Assembly (NCBI GenBank): GCA_019787685.1
Contig: JAHNUO010000002.1
Coordinates: forward strand, 806,001 to 870,000
Reading direction: 5' to 3'
Source of the DNA: Chiua virens
Taxonomy: Eukaryota; Basidiomycota; Agaricomycetes; Boletales; Boletaceae
Length of the DNA stretch: 64,000 bases
In this document: positions 36,299 to 47,776 of the stretch, in pieces
Layout of the letters: every line of letters begins with the position of its first letter
Position numbering within the stretch: the stretch's first letter is position 1
Translations under genes and position numbers: made by a program
The notes under the pieces: generated by a model
Databases searched by the model: none
Told to the model about the DNA's origin: nothing
Seen by the model: the letters and a program-made list of their open reading frames with translations, nothing else

Positions 36299-38950
36299 AT
36301 GACTTCCCCCCGTTCAAAGGAATCCCAGCCCCTCCTCCATCGCCCCTCCTCCTATCACTCCATCCACACGCCCCCCAGCCCCCCTCAGCCCGACATCCCC
36401 CTAAATGACTTTTCCCGGCTCGATTTCTTCTGGATTGTTTCCGGTCTCTGGAGTGCAGTCTTCCTCGGTGCCCTCGATGGTACGTCCTATTCCCTCTCCA
36501 GTCGTTCACTACGTTAACCTTGTTCCAACAGGCACCGTCGTCGCCACGCTGGTATCGCCCATCGGGAGCTACTTCAACAAGTCGGAACAGTCCTCCTATC
36601 TCGGCACGTCCTACTTGCTGTCCGTCTGTTGCTTCACTCCCCTATATGGCGAGTTCCTACGATCACTCTCCTCCTCGTCGCGCTAAATTCTTATCAGGCC
36701 GACTATCTGACATTTTGGGACGGAAGGGCGCAATGCTTCTCGCTTTGTCTCTATTCGGTGCGTGCGCAGATCTCATTCGGAATACAACTCTCCTTATCTA
36801 TTTCAGGCTCTGGCACGATCGCCTGCGGTCTGGCCCCTTCAATGGAAACGCTTATTCTTGCCAGAGCGATCGCAGGCATGGGTGGAGGCGGGTGCGTTTG
36901 GCAATCATATCCACTTCAATTTCACAATCGCTCACTTTCCCTCAAGCGTAATGACAGGTTTGTGGATGGCTCGTTTCCACTCCTTCCAGCAGGCTCACCT
37001 CTTTCAAGTCACTAGCGTGGCCATCACTGATCTCGTCCCGCTGTCGGTATCACATCTTCCCCCCCTCTTCCATTCTCCACACTAACTGCGTCCCCCCAGA
37101 AAGCATAGAGGGCTCTATCAAGGAATGACAAACATGTAAGTTGCTCCATTTTCCCGCTCAACAGCATTCCTTCATATGTCGCATCAGTCTATATGGCCTC
37201 GGATCTGGCCTCGGCGGTCCCATCGGGGGGTGGATCAATGACACCTGGGGCTGGTAAGTAATCGATGGTCCCCCTTTTTTACTCGACTTACCCTTTGCAC
37301 TAGGCGCGCAGCCTTCGTCTTGCAGGTAACGTGTCTGCAAAGCAAGGCTCCGAAAAGAAACTGAGGTGCTTCTGGAATAGGCACCATTACTACTGATCTC
37401 TTTCGTTCTAGTCGCGCTCAAGGTCAACATAAAGTTGCCCGATACCGTCGCAAACGAAAGCATGTCTTCAAAACTTAGTCGCCTAGATTTCCTTGGTTCC
37501 TCCACATTGGTTGTTTCCGTTGCAAGTATGTTGTCTGCATTCAGTATCAAAACAACAGAGGAATTACCGTGGTCACACCCCCTAATATGGGGACTGTTCG
37601 TGCTAAGCGGCATCTCCGGCGTGGCGTTCGTGTATGTCGAGGCGCGGTGGGCGCCGTATCCTGTCATGCCGCTCCGTTTAGTAACGCAGCGCACACCATT
37701 GGCCGTTTCCCTAGCCAACTTCTTGGCATCGATGACTGCATTCTCCATGGTTAGTATGTTAACCATCGTTCCCCCGTTACGACTTCTATCCTTTTCTAGC
37801 TTTATAACGTACCATTATACTTCTCCGCAGTCCGGTTGAGTTCGTCCACAAATGCTGGTAAGCGAAATAACGTTCCGCTGTCCATCGCGTCCTGATTTAA
37901 TTCGACAGGCCTTCATCTGTTACCACACTCCGTACGTTCTACCTGACCCTGCGCGCTTTGAGACTTACTTGCTTTAGATTGCGTTGTCAACGGGAAGCGT
38001 GTTGGCTGGCTGGTCAGTTTGGTCTCTGCTACCAAGAATATTGATCAAGTTGAATGTTCTCAACCAGGTGGATGCGTAGAACCGGAAAGCTTTACAGTAT
38101 TACTCTAGGTTCAGCTGCGCTCTGTGTATTGGCTAGCGTGCTCGTTGCTTCGTGGAGCGAGAAGACGTCGACCCAGCACCTGTGGCTTGACATCGTACCG
38201 CAAGGATTTGGAATGGCCAGTCTGATAACGACCACGTTGGTTGTGGGTATTTGACTATTTATCACCTTTTCATTTTGAACTTGGGCCACATAGGCGATGA
38301 TCGCAACCGTCCATAAAGAAGACATGGCCGTAGCCACCGGAAGTGAGCCACACATTCTGACAGGGTGACGCGGGGGTTTATGATCCACACCACGCAGTCA
38401 CGTATCTATTTCGTACCACGGGTCAAGTCCTTGGGGTTAGTTTGTCAGGCGCGCTGGTCCAGAGCATCCTGTTCCATCAGTTGACAAAGAGAATCACGGG
38501 ACCTGGATCTTCAGATGTCAGCGGCGAGGTTGATATGAACGGCTTTATTTTCATACTGATACTTTCCCCTACGCCCAGGTAATAGATGCAGTGCGGTAAG
38601 AAGACCTTACTAGAGCACTGCCTGTGTTTCTAGACTAACGGAATTGTTGCATATAGGCATTCGATCAGCTCGATCCCGGATCTTTCCCCTTCTCTTCAGA
38701 AAGTTGCCATCGAGTCGTATGCAACTGCATTGCGTGTGGTTTTCATTTCTCAGGTCGCGATCAACGTTCTCGTATTCATAGCTTGCATACCCATCGAGGA
38801 GCGTCCACTTGCGTACGTCCTCCTTCCGCACCCTCGACCCTGTACAGCTATTTATGTGATCCGCTGTTTTCCAGAGAAACGCAGCAAGAACAGGAAGAAT
38901 TTTACGGTCAACAGCAAAGTGAAAATGACCGATCAGAAGCAGTAGAGTGA
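36299..38950 (+). CDS. Major facilitator superfamily transporter (DHA2-like)
   Basis: This is a multi-exon membrane transporter of about 570 residues, similar to fungal drug:H+ antiporters and vacuolar basic amino acid permeases (Vba type). The start MTSPRSKESQPLL is followed by a dileucine-type cytosolic tail, then TM1 (FFWIVSGLWSAVFLGALDG). MFS signatures are RLSDILGRKGAMLLAL (motif A, DxxGRK), ILARAIAGMGGGG and GLGSGLGGPIGGWINDTWGW (motif C-like). Further helices include SLANFLASMTAFSM and QGFGMASLITTTLV. The end is Gln/Glu-rich. More than ten very short introns occur. The substrate is not predictable from sequence. The final exon after a GTACGT donor ends SENDRSEAVE. Confidence 0.9.
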
Positions 38951-39671
38951 CCACGTTTATCACTACCTCATCCGCTATCGTTGCGATACCACAAGACGGA
39001 AATTGCACTGTAACATCGAGTACATACCCCCGGAGCAGCACGGAACTGTGCTGGCGTGTATTTCTTAACCCGATCAGACAAGAGCTCGTCCGCATGTGTA
39101 TAGGATCAACGGACGCCGTAGCGCTCAAGACTGGAGTTGGGGTGGTTAACCTGTACATTATGAATATCTGGCGTAGATACAATCAATATTTCAATGTTCG
39201 GTAACAACCCTCTCTTGTATCCAACGTCTGGGTCTCTTGTCTACGACCGCCGGTGATCCGCCTACTCGTGTCTTCCGTTCACTGTCCGCATGGTAGTTTC
39301 GATCAGGCCGCACAGGACATGGTAAAACGTTGGACGCGGACACGGTCAAGACCGAGGCAAAGAAAGTGACCGCAAAGAGGGTCGAGACGACTGTGCGCCG
39401 TTGTCGATGTGTTATACGGAGAATACCGGGCATTCTAAGGCTGCACGCAACAAGGTTCAGTGTCCATGTCTACCGGGACGTCAAATTGGCGAATACGACC
39501 TACCCCCATCTACAGGTCACGCTTCACGATACGTTCTTTGGAAGAGCAGCGACGCTGGTCGCGTTTTTTTGGAGACAAGCTTTTGAGTGTAGTTGGTGTT
39601 TGTTTGGCTTCGAAGCGGGTCGTTCGGAAGAACTTGCAAAAAGTCTCGCACATCCAAAAACAAACGTGGAC
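38951..39671. other. MFS / uS14m intergenic region
   Basis: This 721-bp span follows the MFS stop and precedes the mitochondrial uS14m gene on the same strand. The frame of the uS14m gene stays open upstream to 39,330 but shows no family similarity before the ATG at 39,672. No other gene was recognised; it should hold a terminator and a promoter. Confidence 0.4.
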
Positions 39672-40050
39672 ATGCCCAACTTTCGACCCAACATCCGCGT
39701 CCTTCGGGACATGAAGGCCCGCACCGGGGTCATGGAGAACGAAGTGATGCGCCGCGCCTATCTATACGTCGCCCGCAACGAGACGCTCCCCTCGCATGTC
39801 CGTCACCAGGCCCAACTGCAACTTAACGCGTTCGGGCGGTATACTCGTCCGACGTCCGTCGTCAACCGGTGTACAGAGTCTGGACGTGGTCGGGGTGTGA
39901 TGAGCGAGTTTGGGCTTTGTAGGGTGAACATTTGATTTTTGACTTCGCATGCGCTGCCTTGCGGAAGAACTGACGTTCGTGCTCTAGTTTCAGTTCCGAC
40001 AAAAAGTCCTGAACAATGAGATACCAGGCGTCAAGAAGGCTTCCTGGTGA
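39672..40050 (+). CDS. MRP2: Mitochondrial small-subunit ribosomal protein uS14m (Mrp2)
   Basis: This two-exon gene encodes about 107 residues of mitochondrial uS14. The start MPNFRPNIRVLRDMKARTG resembles yeast Mrp2. The core reads YVARNETLPSHVRHQAQLQL, FGRYTRPTSVVNRCTESGRG and RGVMSEFGLCR. After a GTGAAC...CTAG intron it ends FQFRQKVLNNEIPGVKKASW. CTESGRGRGV and the basic end are family signatures. Only one cysteine pair remnant is present, as usual for zinc-free mitochondrial forms. I chose the ATG at 39,672 because the longer open frame upstream lacks similarity. The upstream sequence could still supply a presequence exon. It converges on the bZIP gene. Confidence 0.94.
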
Positions 40051-40229
40051 TCGGTTCGTCCTAGTGAGGAATCGTGTTCCTCTGGCAATGTGACGGATTT
40101 GATGAAACTTGCGCTAGACTCGTCACCGCGTTTCGATTTGCATCGCGACGCACGCACAGACATAGTATTTACACTTTGTTGGATGATAATTCCAGTGATG
40201 CATCAGAGTACAGAAAACAGGACATTAAT

Positions 40230-42096
40230 TTAAGAAGCAGGCGAGTCGCCCTGGGCACCAATATCGGACATCGTAAGCTCACTTTCCCCTCGTTCTCGTC
40301 TCCAGCGGTTGCATATGCTCAGCGTAGCACTCTCAATCAAGTACCTGTAATCCCAAAGATTTAGCAATAGCGACTAGCACAGACAAGAGAATGGTCCGAA
40401 CGAATATTTTCGTAGCCACCATTCTGACAACTCCCAATTATTGTGTGCGAGAACATCGTCTCCGTGTAATTTTATCCCCTTCTTGTAGTCAAAAAGGCAA
40501 TCCGCCAAAGAGAATTGGCCTGAGATGAAGTTAGTCCAGCAATCCGCAGCAGAGATGATCTTTGACCTCGCAAGAGGATAACACGATCCCGTAGCCCGGG
40601 GTAAATGATGCGGTCAATGACGCTCTCTGTCTTGCGTCAGGAGCTGTCTGTCACTCGACACAAAGACGCCGAAACGCACCATGATTGACAGTCCTGTTAA
40701 TGTTATCAGATAAGCAAAGATCCAAAACACGAGGTCAAATACTACCTTTGGACTAGCGTCGGGCGCAAGGAGGAGGGTAAGCAATAGGCGCTGTTTCTCA
40801 TGTAGTTGTCGAGATGGTATCTAAACAGTGACGTTAAGTCGCAAGCAGATATGGCCCTGAGGGGTCGCATACTTGATGAGCTTGAACGCTTCAAGCTTTT
40901 TAGGATCTCGCAATTCCAGGAGTGATGCTTCTTCATCGTCCGGCTCGTCATTCTGTGCTGTAGGTAGGATGCGTTGCTGGGAGTTTATAGTCCCGTTCTT
41001 ATTGGGTGGATAAGATAGAGAATTCATTCCCTGGTCAACACCAATGCCTATTGGCGGCATGTACGATGAATATGTACTAGATGCCGAAGGAGTGGGATAA
41101 TGCGCAGGACCGGAGGAAGTGGATGGCATGAAGACAGACGAATTCGCGTGACCATTACGGAGTGCATCTGAGAACATATTTTCTTGTGGGGATCGTGCGG
41201 CGGAAGGATACATCGAAGCTGCCGGCGAAGGCACGCTAGAATTCATTGGCATAAGGAGGTGATAACTGTCAGGGCGGTCCACAGAGGTATCACCACTCAA
41301 AGTTCTAGATTTCTTCAAACGATCGGTGGTGAGAGCATCATCTTCCAGGGGTCGCTTTGAAGTGCTAGATTGTGGGCCCAACATCGATGACATTGCGTTC
41401 GAGGACTGTGATGTCTTTTGGGAGCGTCGGCGCATTTGGAAGCTTTCCCAAGCTGTATCTGTCTCCGCTTTGTCAAGGAACGTATTCCACTCATGCAACT
41501 CAAAACCGAGTTTCTGTATCATACCACCAGTCCCTTCAGCGATAAATCCAGCGACATTCTTGAGTAAATTACGTAGAGCCAAGTTTTCGGTCATGAGGTC
41601 TGTCATCGGAGATGAATACCGCGGTGAAAATGCCAAACAAAATGAACACGAACCTTTGAGAATGGCTCGCATATCGGTGAATGCCTCATCCTGAGAACCT
41701 GAAAGAAGCTCTACCCGGGCTTCGAGGTCACGTATCTAGATGGGGGAGCTCTGAGTGAGGAGTACGACTATACCGGACGACGCACCTTCTGTTGTTTTCT
41801 CAGACGGAATTCCCGCTGGGCTATACGGTTTTGGTCTCTCCGTGCAGCTTGAGAACTTGAAAAAAATGAATACGAGCGCTTGGCCGACGGTAGGGAGACC
41901 AACTTTGGGTTTTTCTTTCGACCTGGCCTGCTTGGACCCGAGTCCCGAATGTCTTGTTCTGCGTGAGACTGGGCATCAATTTCGGAATCCTACGTGGTAG
42001 ATTCGACAAGATAAGAGACGTTTCACATTCGAAATAGGATATTACACGTACCAGGTCAGGTTCAGCAGAAACACTCCTCGGGCCTTCGTCGGGCAT
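40230..42096 (-). CDS. bZIP transcription factor with C-terminal DUF3425-type region
   Basis: The N-terminal part has a bZIP basic region (RRDQNRIAQREFRLRKQQ) followed by RDLEARVELLSG, a short zipper. A leucine-bearing helix (DLMTENLALRNLLKNVAGF) follows. The middle is Ser/Pro-rich. The C-terminal part, spread over small exons, reads KYHLDNYMRNSAYCLPSSL, RPTLVQR, SVIDRIIYPGLRDRVILLRG, LADCLFDYKKGIKLHGDDVL, AHNNWELSEWWLRKYS and, after a last intron ending TTACAG, SATLSICNRWRRERGE, with the stop at 40,230. These blocks match the DUF3425 region of fungal bZIP proteins. The start is the ATG at 42,096 (MPDEGPRSV); a TTG six codons upstream is not used. The target genes are unknown. Junctions in the last 700 bp are by-eye splice predictions, but they restore conserved frame five times. 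Confidence 0.88.
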
Positions 42097-43179
42097 AGGG
42101 ATGAGCGGCGACAAAAAAAAGTTTTCGATAGGCGAGGTCAGGAGTAGTGTAACGTTCTGTTACAAACCCGTAGGATGGTGGAATGATCAGCGGGTTGAAT
42201 GTTGGATGCTGTTCAGTGGAGTATTACCGACGGGCTGACACATCTTTGCGGCGTCATACGAGCTAACGCTTTCCCACGTAGCATGACCATATCAGGCAGC
42301 ACTTATTAGCCCGCCAAGTCGCTAGTCGTTGTTGCCCATGGGTACCCTTCCCTGTTTCACCATCTTCGCGGCGTTTCTCATTCAGATCTCAGGGTCGGGT
42401 CGGTGTCTGTAATTTTTGCCCAGCCCTCATCTTTATTATCTCCGGCTTCCGTATCATGTTGGTGCCTTTCAAGTTCGTGTCTTCACCAGACTGACCTGCC
42501 AGACCTCAAAACATGACGTTTATAAATACCTCTTCGATAAGGACATTTATATCGATCGCAATCGGCTAATTGTCGTTTCCTTATCAACATGTACATGTAT
42601 TTTTGACTCAGCCTGCCCAGGTGACTGAACTCTGACCTCTGCTCAGCAGGGTCCTCGTCTCCGGCGGATCTGGATCGCTTCTAGGAGAAATTATTGTTCA
42701 TTCGACATGTCTTCAGGATTGACATGTCTACCCATCCAGGCCCACAGTGTGTCATACTGTAAGTCGGCAAGATTCGCAGCGCATGGTGAGCTCCTTGTGC
42801 TGTATCGGTATCTTGCCCGTTCTGGTTCCTGTCAATGGTCTTTCTTCAAGGTCAAGGGGTGACCTCATCCTCTCCTGAATTTAACATCCATTGGTCAACA
42901 TATCACGTACAAGACATGGTGCGAGCCTCGCATACGATACAGAGCCAGCAAGCATGTATCCTTTTCGCACTTGCTCGACTAAACCGAGTTCATTCCTAAA
43001 ACATTTTCTACCCGGATCAAACGTACTACGACTCCGTATATATTCGGGTCTCCATTAGTTCAAGCGACCCGTCTCCATAACTGCCCACTCAGGCTTCACC
43101 TTCATCCGTCCTCAAAAATCCTTCCAAAACAAGTCAAAGCTCACTCTATTCACTATATACTGGACGCCGTCCGTCTCGC
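42097..43179. promoter_or_regulatory. Divergent bZIP / DUF6593 upstream region
   Basis: A 1.08-kb span separates two divergent start codons. Upstream of the DUF6593-type gene there is a TATA-like stretch (CGTATATATTCGG near 43,036) about 140 bp before the ATG, and another AT-rich stretch (CTATTCACTATATAC near 43,146). No coding sequence was recognised. The TATA-like elements fit an inducible promoter, which is an inference. Confidence 0.4.
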
Positions 43180-43917
43180 ATGGCTGATTCCGACGTTGTG
43201 CTTCGTTTCGTCTCCACCAAGGATAGCAATGTGGACACGCGAACCTTTTGCGTGTTCCAGGCGCTTGAAAATGGTTATGGGGATCTGGAACTGTACAGGG
43301 TATATATATTTCTCATTCCTACTTTACCTCGAAAGTAAATTTGAATCGCCTCCCAGTTTTCGCACCCACTAACGGGTCACACTATGGGCACAACGACCTT
43401 TACTCGCAAGAATCTAGACACAATCAAGTTCGAGACGGCGGGTCATATCGAGTGGTTTTCTAGTTTCAACGCTATGGTATGGTTTGGCGTGGACGAGGTA
43501 ATTCGTGTCCTCGCTGAGCACATCCGTAATGGTAATGCTGGTCCCCAGGTCTCCGTGAAGGACTTGCGCAGAATAAAGAACGGTGGCCAGTAAGCTCCCG
43601 AAAGCTTCGGTGCCGAGATGATGTACTAAACTATAATTGTGTAGATCTCGGCGTTTCAAGGCGTCTAGTATGGAGTACAAGTGGAGACTTCAAGAAAATG
43701 GAAACGACATGTATGTGAGTATTTTTTTTGCCCAGGGTCGTATGACTCCCAACACGAGTACCACGTTCAGTGTATCGACTCCAAGGGGCGACACGTAGCA
43801 ACGTGGACCAACGCAAACAAAACACTCAAGGTTGCTCCTCGCTACTGCTCCATCCTGGACCGCATTGTTGTAACTTGTTTCTTACACGTTTGGTTCAAAA
43901 CACTCGGGAAGTGGTGA
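43180..43917 (+). CDS. DUF6593-type protein, small basidiomycete family
   Basis: Five exons give about 190 residues. The start MADSDVVLRFVSTKDSNVD is followed by TFCVFQALENGYGDLELYR. After a GTATAT donor come TMGTTTFTRKNLDTIKFETA and GHIEWFSSFNAMVWFGVDE. Then VSVKDLRRIKNGG, SRRFKASSMEYKWRLQENGN and, after a GTGAGT...TTCAG intron, CIDSKGRHVATW, LDRIVVTCFLHVW and the end FKTLGKW. The order, a Y-x-W beta strand, then an A-x-W/F strand, then LDxIVVT, matches the DUF6593 type, a beta-rich domain of unknown function expanded in mushroom-forming fungi. No signal peptide is seen. Function is unknown. Confidence 0.78.
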
Positions 43918-44372
43918 GGTAATAGTAAAATTTATTCTTTTGTCACACAAGCGGATCACCACTTAGGCTCATCTCCGAAACGCACACTTGTATTTCACCC
44001 GCTCCGCCCCGTTTAGATCGGGGTGAGCACATCGTATCTCCGTATACTTTATATTCGTCGTATTAGACATTAGTATAGTCTTTGCGGTTGCCGAGATGTT
44101 CATCGTACATAGTACTATCAACAGCTCCTTGGATTGATTTTTACGTTGTCTTGTCCTGTCAGATACAACCTCAGAAATATGTAGCTGTTATTGACCAAGA
44201 GTACTCTCGCACACCATACATCTGACTTGACCACTCGTATCTCCGATCCTGGCCCCAGTGGTATATCTAACTGAACGCTATGCAAGGGATGGCTTGTAGG
44301 ACAGCAGATCCGAATATGCGTAGCGCTTGGATGACAATCAAGTGTCTGACGACAGTCGATAGACTGTGATGG
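43918..44372. other. Convergent intergenic region
   Basis: This 455-bp gap separates the stops of the DUF6593-type gene and RPB12. It should be two facing 3' UTRs. It is AT-richer than the genes beside it, and no feature was recognised. Confidence 0.4.
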
Positions 44373-44675
44373 TCACCGCGCTTCAAATTGAACCACTACG
44401 GAATCTTGAACATGCGTACCAAAAGAGGACAGACGTGCTTACTTCTTTTCGTTCTCTTCTTGTACATGATTCGGTGACCACACTCGCGACAACGTATTGG
44501 CTCTCTTGATTTTATCTCATTTTTAGCACCGCAATCTTTGCAAGTGTCAAACCATGCAGTTCCGCCAGTGGAAGTGGAGAAAGCTACCTGCGCAGATATA
44601 TTCCATGTCTTGACGGGGGTTTTGAGCGAAACCGCCCATCGCACCAGACGTGTTTGACTGGCTTGGCTGGCTCAT
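44373..44675 (-). CDS. RPB12: RNA polymerases I/II/III shared subunit Rpb12 (ABC10-alpha)
   Basis: This three-exon gene encodes 67 residues of the small zinc-binding subunit shared by all three nuclear RNA polymerases. The start is [20 protein letters not shown], then [31 protein letters not shown] and the end TKRMVQFEAR. Four cysteines form the C-x2-C...C-x2-C zinc ribbon, and the C-terminus is nearly invariant across eukaryotes. The first intron (GTAGCT...AAAG) splits the codon before DCGA. The second (GTAAGC...GTAG) precedes the seven-codon last exon ATG-GTT-CAA. A longer reading through the second intron would give a wrong tail. Start at 44,675 is the first ATG giving the family N-terminus. 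Confidence 0.96.
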
Positions 44676-45290
44676 GGCTGGAATGACTTGACAATGACTC
44701 GGACTCGGAGGTGGCGCGAGCAAAGAGAGTAACACGTGACATAGGGTTGCACAGCCTCTTTTTAATCCCTCACTCGCTGCGCTACAGATACTTTGGGAAC
44801 GACTATGTTACGGTGATGACTTGGCGACGACGATTGGGAAATTCCATAATCATGGTGCGTGGTACTCGGTTTCCCAGGACGACGCACTCAGCAGATCTAG
44901 TTGATGCCCACGAGGTCGTCGATTCAAACATACATACCTGCGCTCGGATGTCAATAGACCTCCTTCGTCTCTTGTTGTTTTAGCAAGCTACGTATTTTAA
45001 TTGTCGACGCCCGGTTCGGAACCGATGGTACAAGCAAAGCTGTGTTTGATTGGACCGGAGAGGATGATCACCTTGCCGACGAGTCTGAGTCCTATTGTTA
45101 GCCGTGCAGGTTGGACGACAACACCAACAGCAGAAGGTTACCCTCGTGGATTTGACGACCGTTCATACGTGACAACCGTGGGGCGTATCCAAGGGCCCAT
45201 ACGCCCACTTATAACAATGCCCTCCCTCCACCCTACTTCCTTCAAAGCCGCCTTTACGACGCTATCTCTCCCCTCACCATTTCCGCCAAA
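44676..45290. promoter_or_regulatory. Divergent RPB12 / Ser-rich protein upstream region
   Basis: A 615-bp span lies between two divergent start codons. It contains small open frames with no similarity to known proteins. A CT-rich patch (CTATCTCTCCCCTCACC near 45,262) precedes the Ser-rich gene. Nothing else was recognised. Confidence 0.4.
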
Positions 45291-45966
45291 ATGGCCAGTC
45301 CACTTCCCTCTTTCATCGAACTCATGGCTTCTCTCGGTCTCGACAATGATACAAAATCATCCACACCTCGTATCACCACTTCCCGTTCTCGCTCAGGATC
45401 CTCGTCCTCGGTCTCTTCACGTGGCAGCTCAAATCCAGGCTGCAGCCCAGTATCTCCCTCCTTCAACGTATCCTTTGAGACCATTCCCAGAGAGGTGGAT
45501 ATAGACAGGCGACTTGGTCATTCGCGTTTGCGGGTCGCCCGGTTTTCGCCTTATGGTTCCCCAAACGTGAGTGTTCTAGCCCATCCTCGCCGCAAGGTTG
45601 CTGAACACTTGTACAGTCCTCTGCTAGACAAAGCAGCTCGACGTCGCTAGCTACCTCAACTGAAGAGGTGGAAAATGGGCGAAGAGTACGTCGATTAAAC
45701 ACCCTTCCGCGATCCGCGGATCTTATGTACATTTTCAGTCTACCTCCCCACGCTTGTCTTCGTCACCTGCTCGAAACAGACCTTCACCCCTGCAATCTGC
45801 CAAGAATTCCCGGGAGTTACATGCAACCACTCCCATCTCGAGTTACGCTCGTCGCAGAACACCCCAAAATTCTCCGACCGCAGCAACCTTTCCTCACCGT
45901 GTGCACACGGATCGACCCGAAACTATTGCGTTACCATCCCTGTTACCTGCTCCAATTTCTCATTGA
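45291..45966 (+). CDS. Ser-rich protein of unknown function
   Basis: Three exons give about 190 residues. The start MASPLPSFIELMASLGLDND is the best-conserved-looking part. It is followed by a long Ser/Arg/Pro-rich stretch (SRSRSGSSSSVSSRGSS) and VSFETIPREVDIDRR, then LRVARFSPYGSPN. A GTGAGT...TACAG intron and a GTACGT...TTTCAG intron lead to a tail with SSYARRRTPQNSP and the stop at 45,966. No TM segment, signal peptide or known domain is seen. The short N-terminal motif FIELMASLGL followed by disorder resembles small fungal regulators I cannot name. Function is unknown, and the reality of the gene rests on two clean introns that both restore similar composition. Confidence 0.6.
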
Positions 45967-46198
45967 TCTCATGGTGGATTCTTTCCTGATGGTTGATCTT
46001 CTTGTTACTAATGAATGGACCAACTCCGCACCTACTCTCACTGATGGACAGCAGTCGATACACGCGTTCTTTACTCCTCTTCCCATGGACTAGCTGTACA
46101 TTCTATCCTCCAGTCCTTGGACTCTCATCTGTACATCACCAATAGCATACGTTCCTTACACTTTTCGAGGTTGGGCACTTTCATCCTAGTGCTCAGTA

Positions 46199-47449
46199 TT
46201 AGTCGTGGTCTTCTTCATTGGAACCAGGGCAATTTTTCTCCAGGTCGCTATCGTTATCGTACTTTGTCCCACACCAAAAGCAATATGCGTGCGTTTCTCG
46301 TAGATATGTCAGAACCAAACTTAGCCGCTCTCGAGACTAAAGGAAAAGTCAGAATGCTATCACGAGATTGACAACAAAGCATAGCCGCATACCCCAAGAC
46401 GGACAAAGTAAACGGCTTCTTCGACCGTTTCTGCCAGAAAGTCCGCTTGCTGTGTCGCCTTGTGCCTTCCGTCCTGGTCGCTCATTGACAACGCATCATC
46501 TTCATCACTAGCAACGGGTTGCAGTGCATCCGCTCGCATCTGATTGTACAAGCGAGTTGCTTCGCTACCTCCCCCGAGAGGAACGCCTTGCGTATACTCC
46601 AGAAGGGCGTCCATGAGCCCCTTGGGTATCGATTCAACCTCATTCGGGTTGATCCAAAACACGTTGAACTGATGGAAAGAAAGATCAACACGCATCACCG
46701 CGGATTGGCAACGACGCCAAGACGTAGATGTATCACTGACCGGCACGCCCGCCACCTCATCAAGGGTCGCGCATGTCCGCTGGGCGGATGTTAGACGACC
46801 TTCGGCGCGTCTCTCTTCGTACTCGCGACGAGCAGCATCTCGGAAGGTCTCTTTACTCGCTTCTTCGGCAATCTTGGCCATCTTGGCCAGGCGTTCGGAA
46901 GCGCCGGGTGATCTGGGGCGTTTGCCGAGCCCGATACCTCTCTTGCCTAGGACCGAAAAGCACGGTGAAACTTGGAACGTGCATAGGATGAGACGTAGAT
47001 CATGACGAACCTGACCATTCATTCAGGGGGAGCGGCTCGGCCCTATGTGTCGACTGATCTGATGATACGTGTCGTTGTCCGGTGGGCTCGGAAGAGCCGT
47101 CGTCTTCTTGACCAGCCCCAGGAGAGACGTCCTTGTCGACTGTGGAGCTGTGCGAACTCTGACCCAATGATTGGCCTATTTGGAAGCCCATCTTGAGCAT
47201 GATTCCGAGCGCCTTGTTTTGCCCTCCTTCGCTGTCTTCTTTTGCGTGCTGAAACAGGCTCGTGCTGAGACCCTCTTCCCTGGATTCCAGTTCGCGGTGG
47301 CGACGGCTCTTGAGACGGTTCTGCTCATTCTTGGTACGACTCTGTTTCAGGGACTCTTGGCGTCTTTGAGTGTATGTCTTTGACTGAGAAGACGAAGCAG
47401 TGGTTTCGACGAGGAACTTGTCGGATAGATAGTCCTCCTCGTCCGACAT
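46199..47449 (-). CDS. G-patch domain protein, GPATCH11-like
   Basis: The protein is about 340 residues and resembles GPATCH11 (CCDC75), a G-patch protein linked to RNA helicases in spliceosomes and kinetochores. The start MSDEEDYLSDKFLVE is family-like. A basic coiled-coil segment follows (TYTQRRQESLKQSRTKNEQN, RLKSRRHRE). The G-patch runs from MLKMGFQIGQSLG through PLPLNEW to GKRGIGLGKR, across an intron. Then ERLAKMAKIAEEASKE and FWINPNEVESIPKGLMD. The last exon, after a TTTAG acceptor, carries SRERLSLVLTYLRETHAYCF and a CxxCGxxY...CPG zinc-finger-like end (DUF4187 type). One usual histidine is replaced by asparagine (EKNCPG). The stop is at 46,199. Confidence 0.9.
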
Positions 47450-47776
47450 GGTGCAACAATGTACAACAAGGCGAACAAACATCAGACGCGCTGACACCAA
47501 AAGTTTTCAACATTTTCGTGAAGGCATGAACGTGTCATCAATAGCCATAAAAGTACGTAGCGCGTCGCAGAAAAGTGGACCAAAGCGACACTACATGTTT
47601 GTGAAGAAAACAACGCCAGACCGCCACTATGGTGAATGAATTACTTGACTCGTGAAAATCGCTGGAAAACTTAGCAAAAGAACAAGTACTAAGTCACGAT
47701 GAACTCGCACTGGCATGTGCATTAAATAAGAATGAAGCCAAGAGAGGGATCTGGGGTTATGATCATACGAGTACAT
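47450..47776. other. GPATCH11 upstream region
   Basis: This 327-bp gap lies between the GPATCH11-like start and the stop of the RRM gene, both on the minus strand. It should hold the promoter of the former and the 3' UTR of the latter. No gene was recognised. Confidence 0.4.

Noticed and set aside
39330..39671. Extended N-terminus for uS14m
   Set aside because: The frame is open but shows no similarity to the family before MPNFRPNIR; the shorter start matches known proteins.
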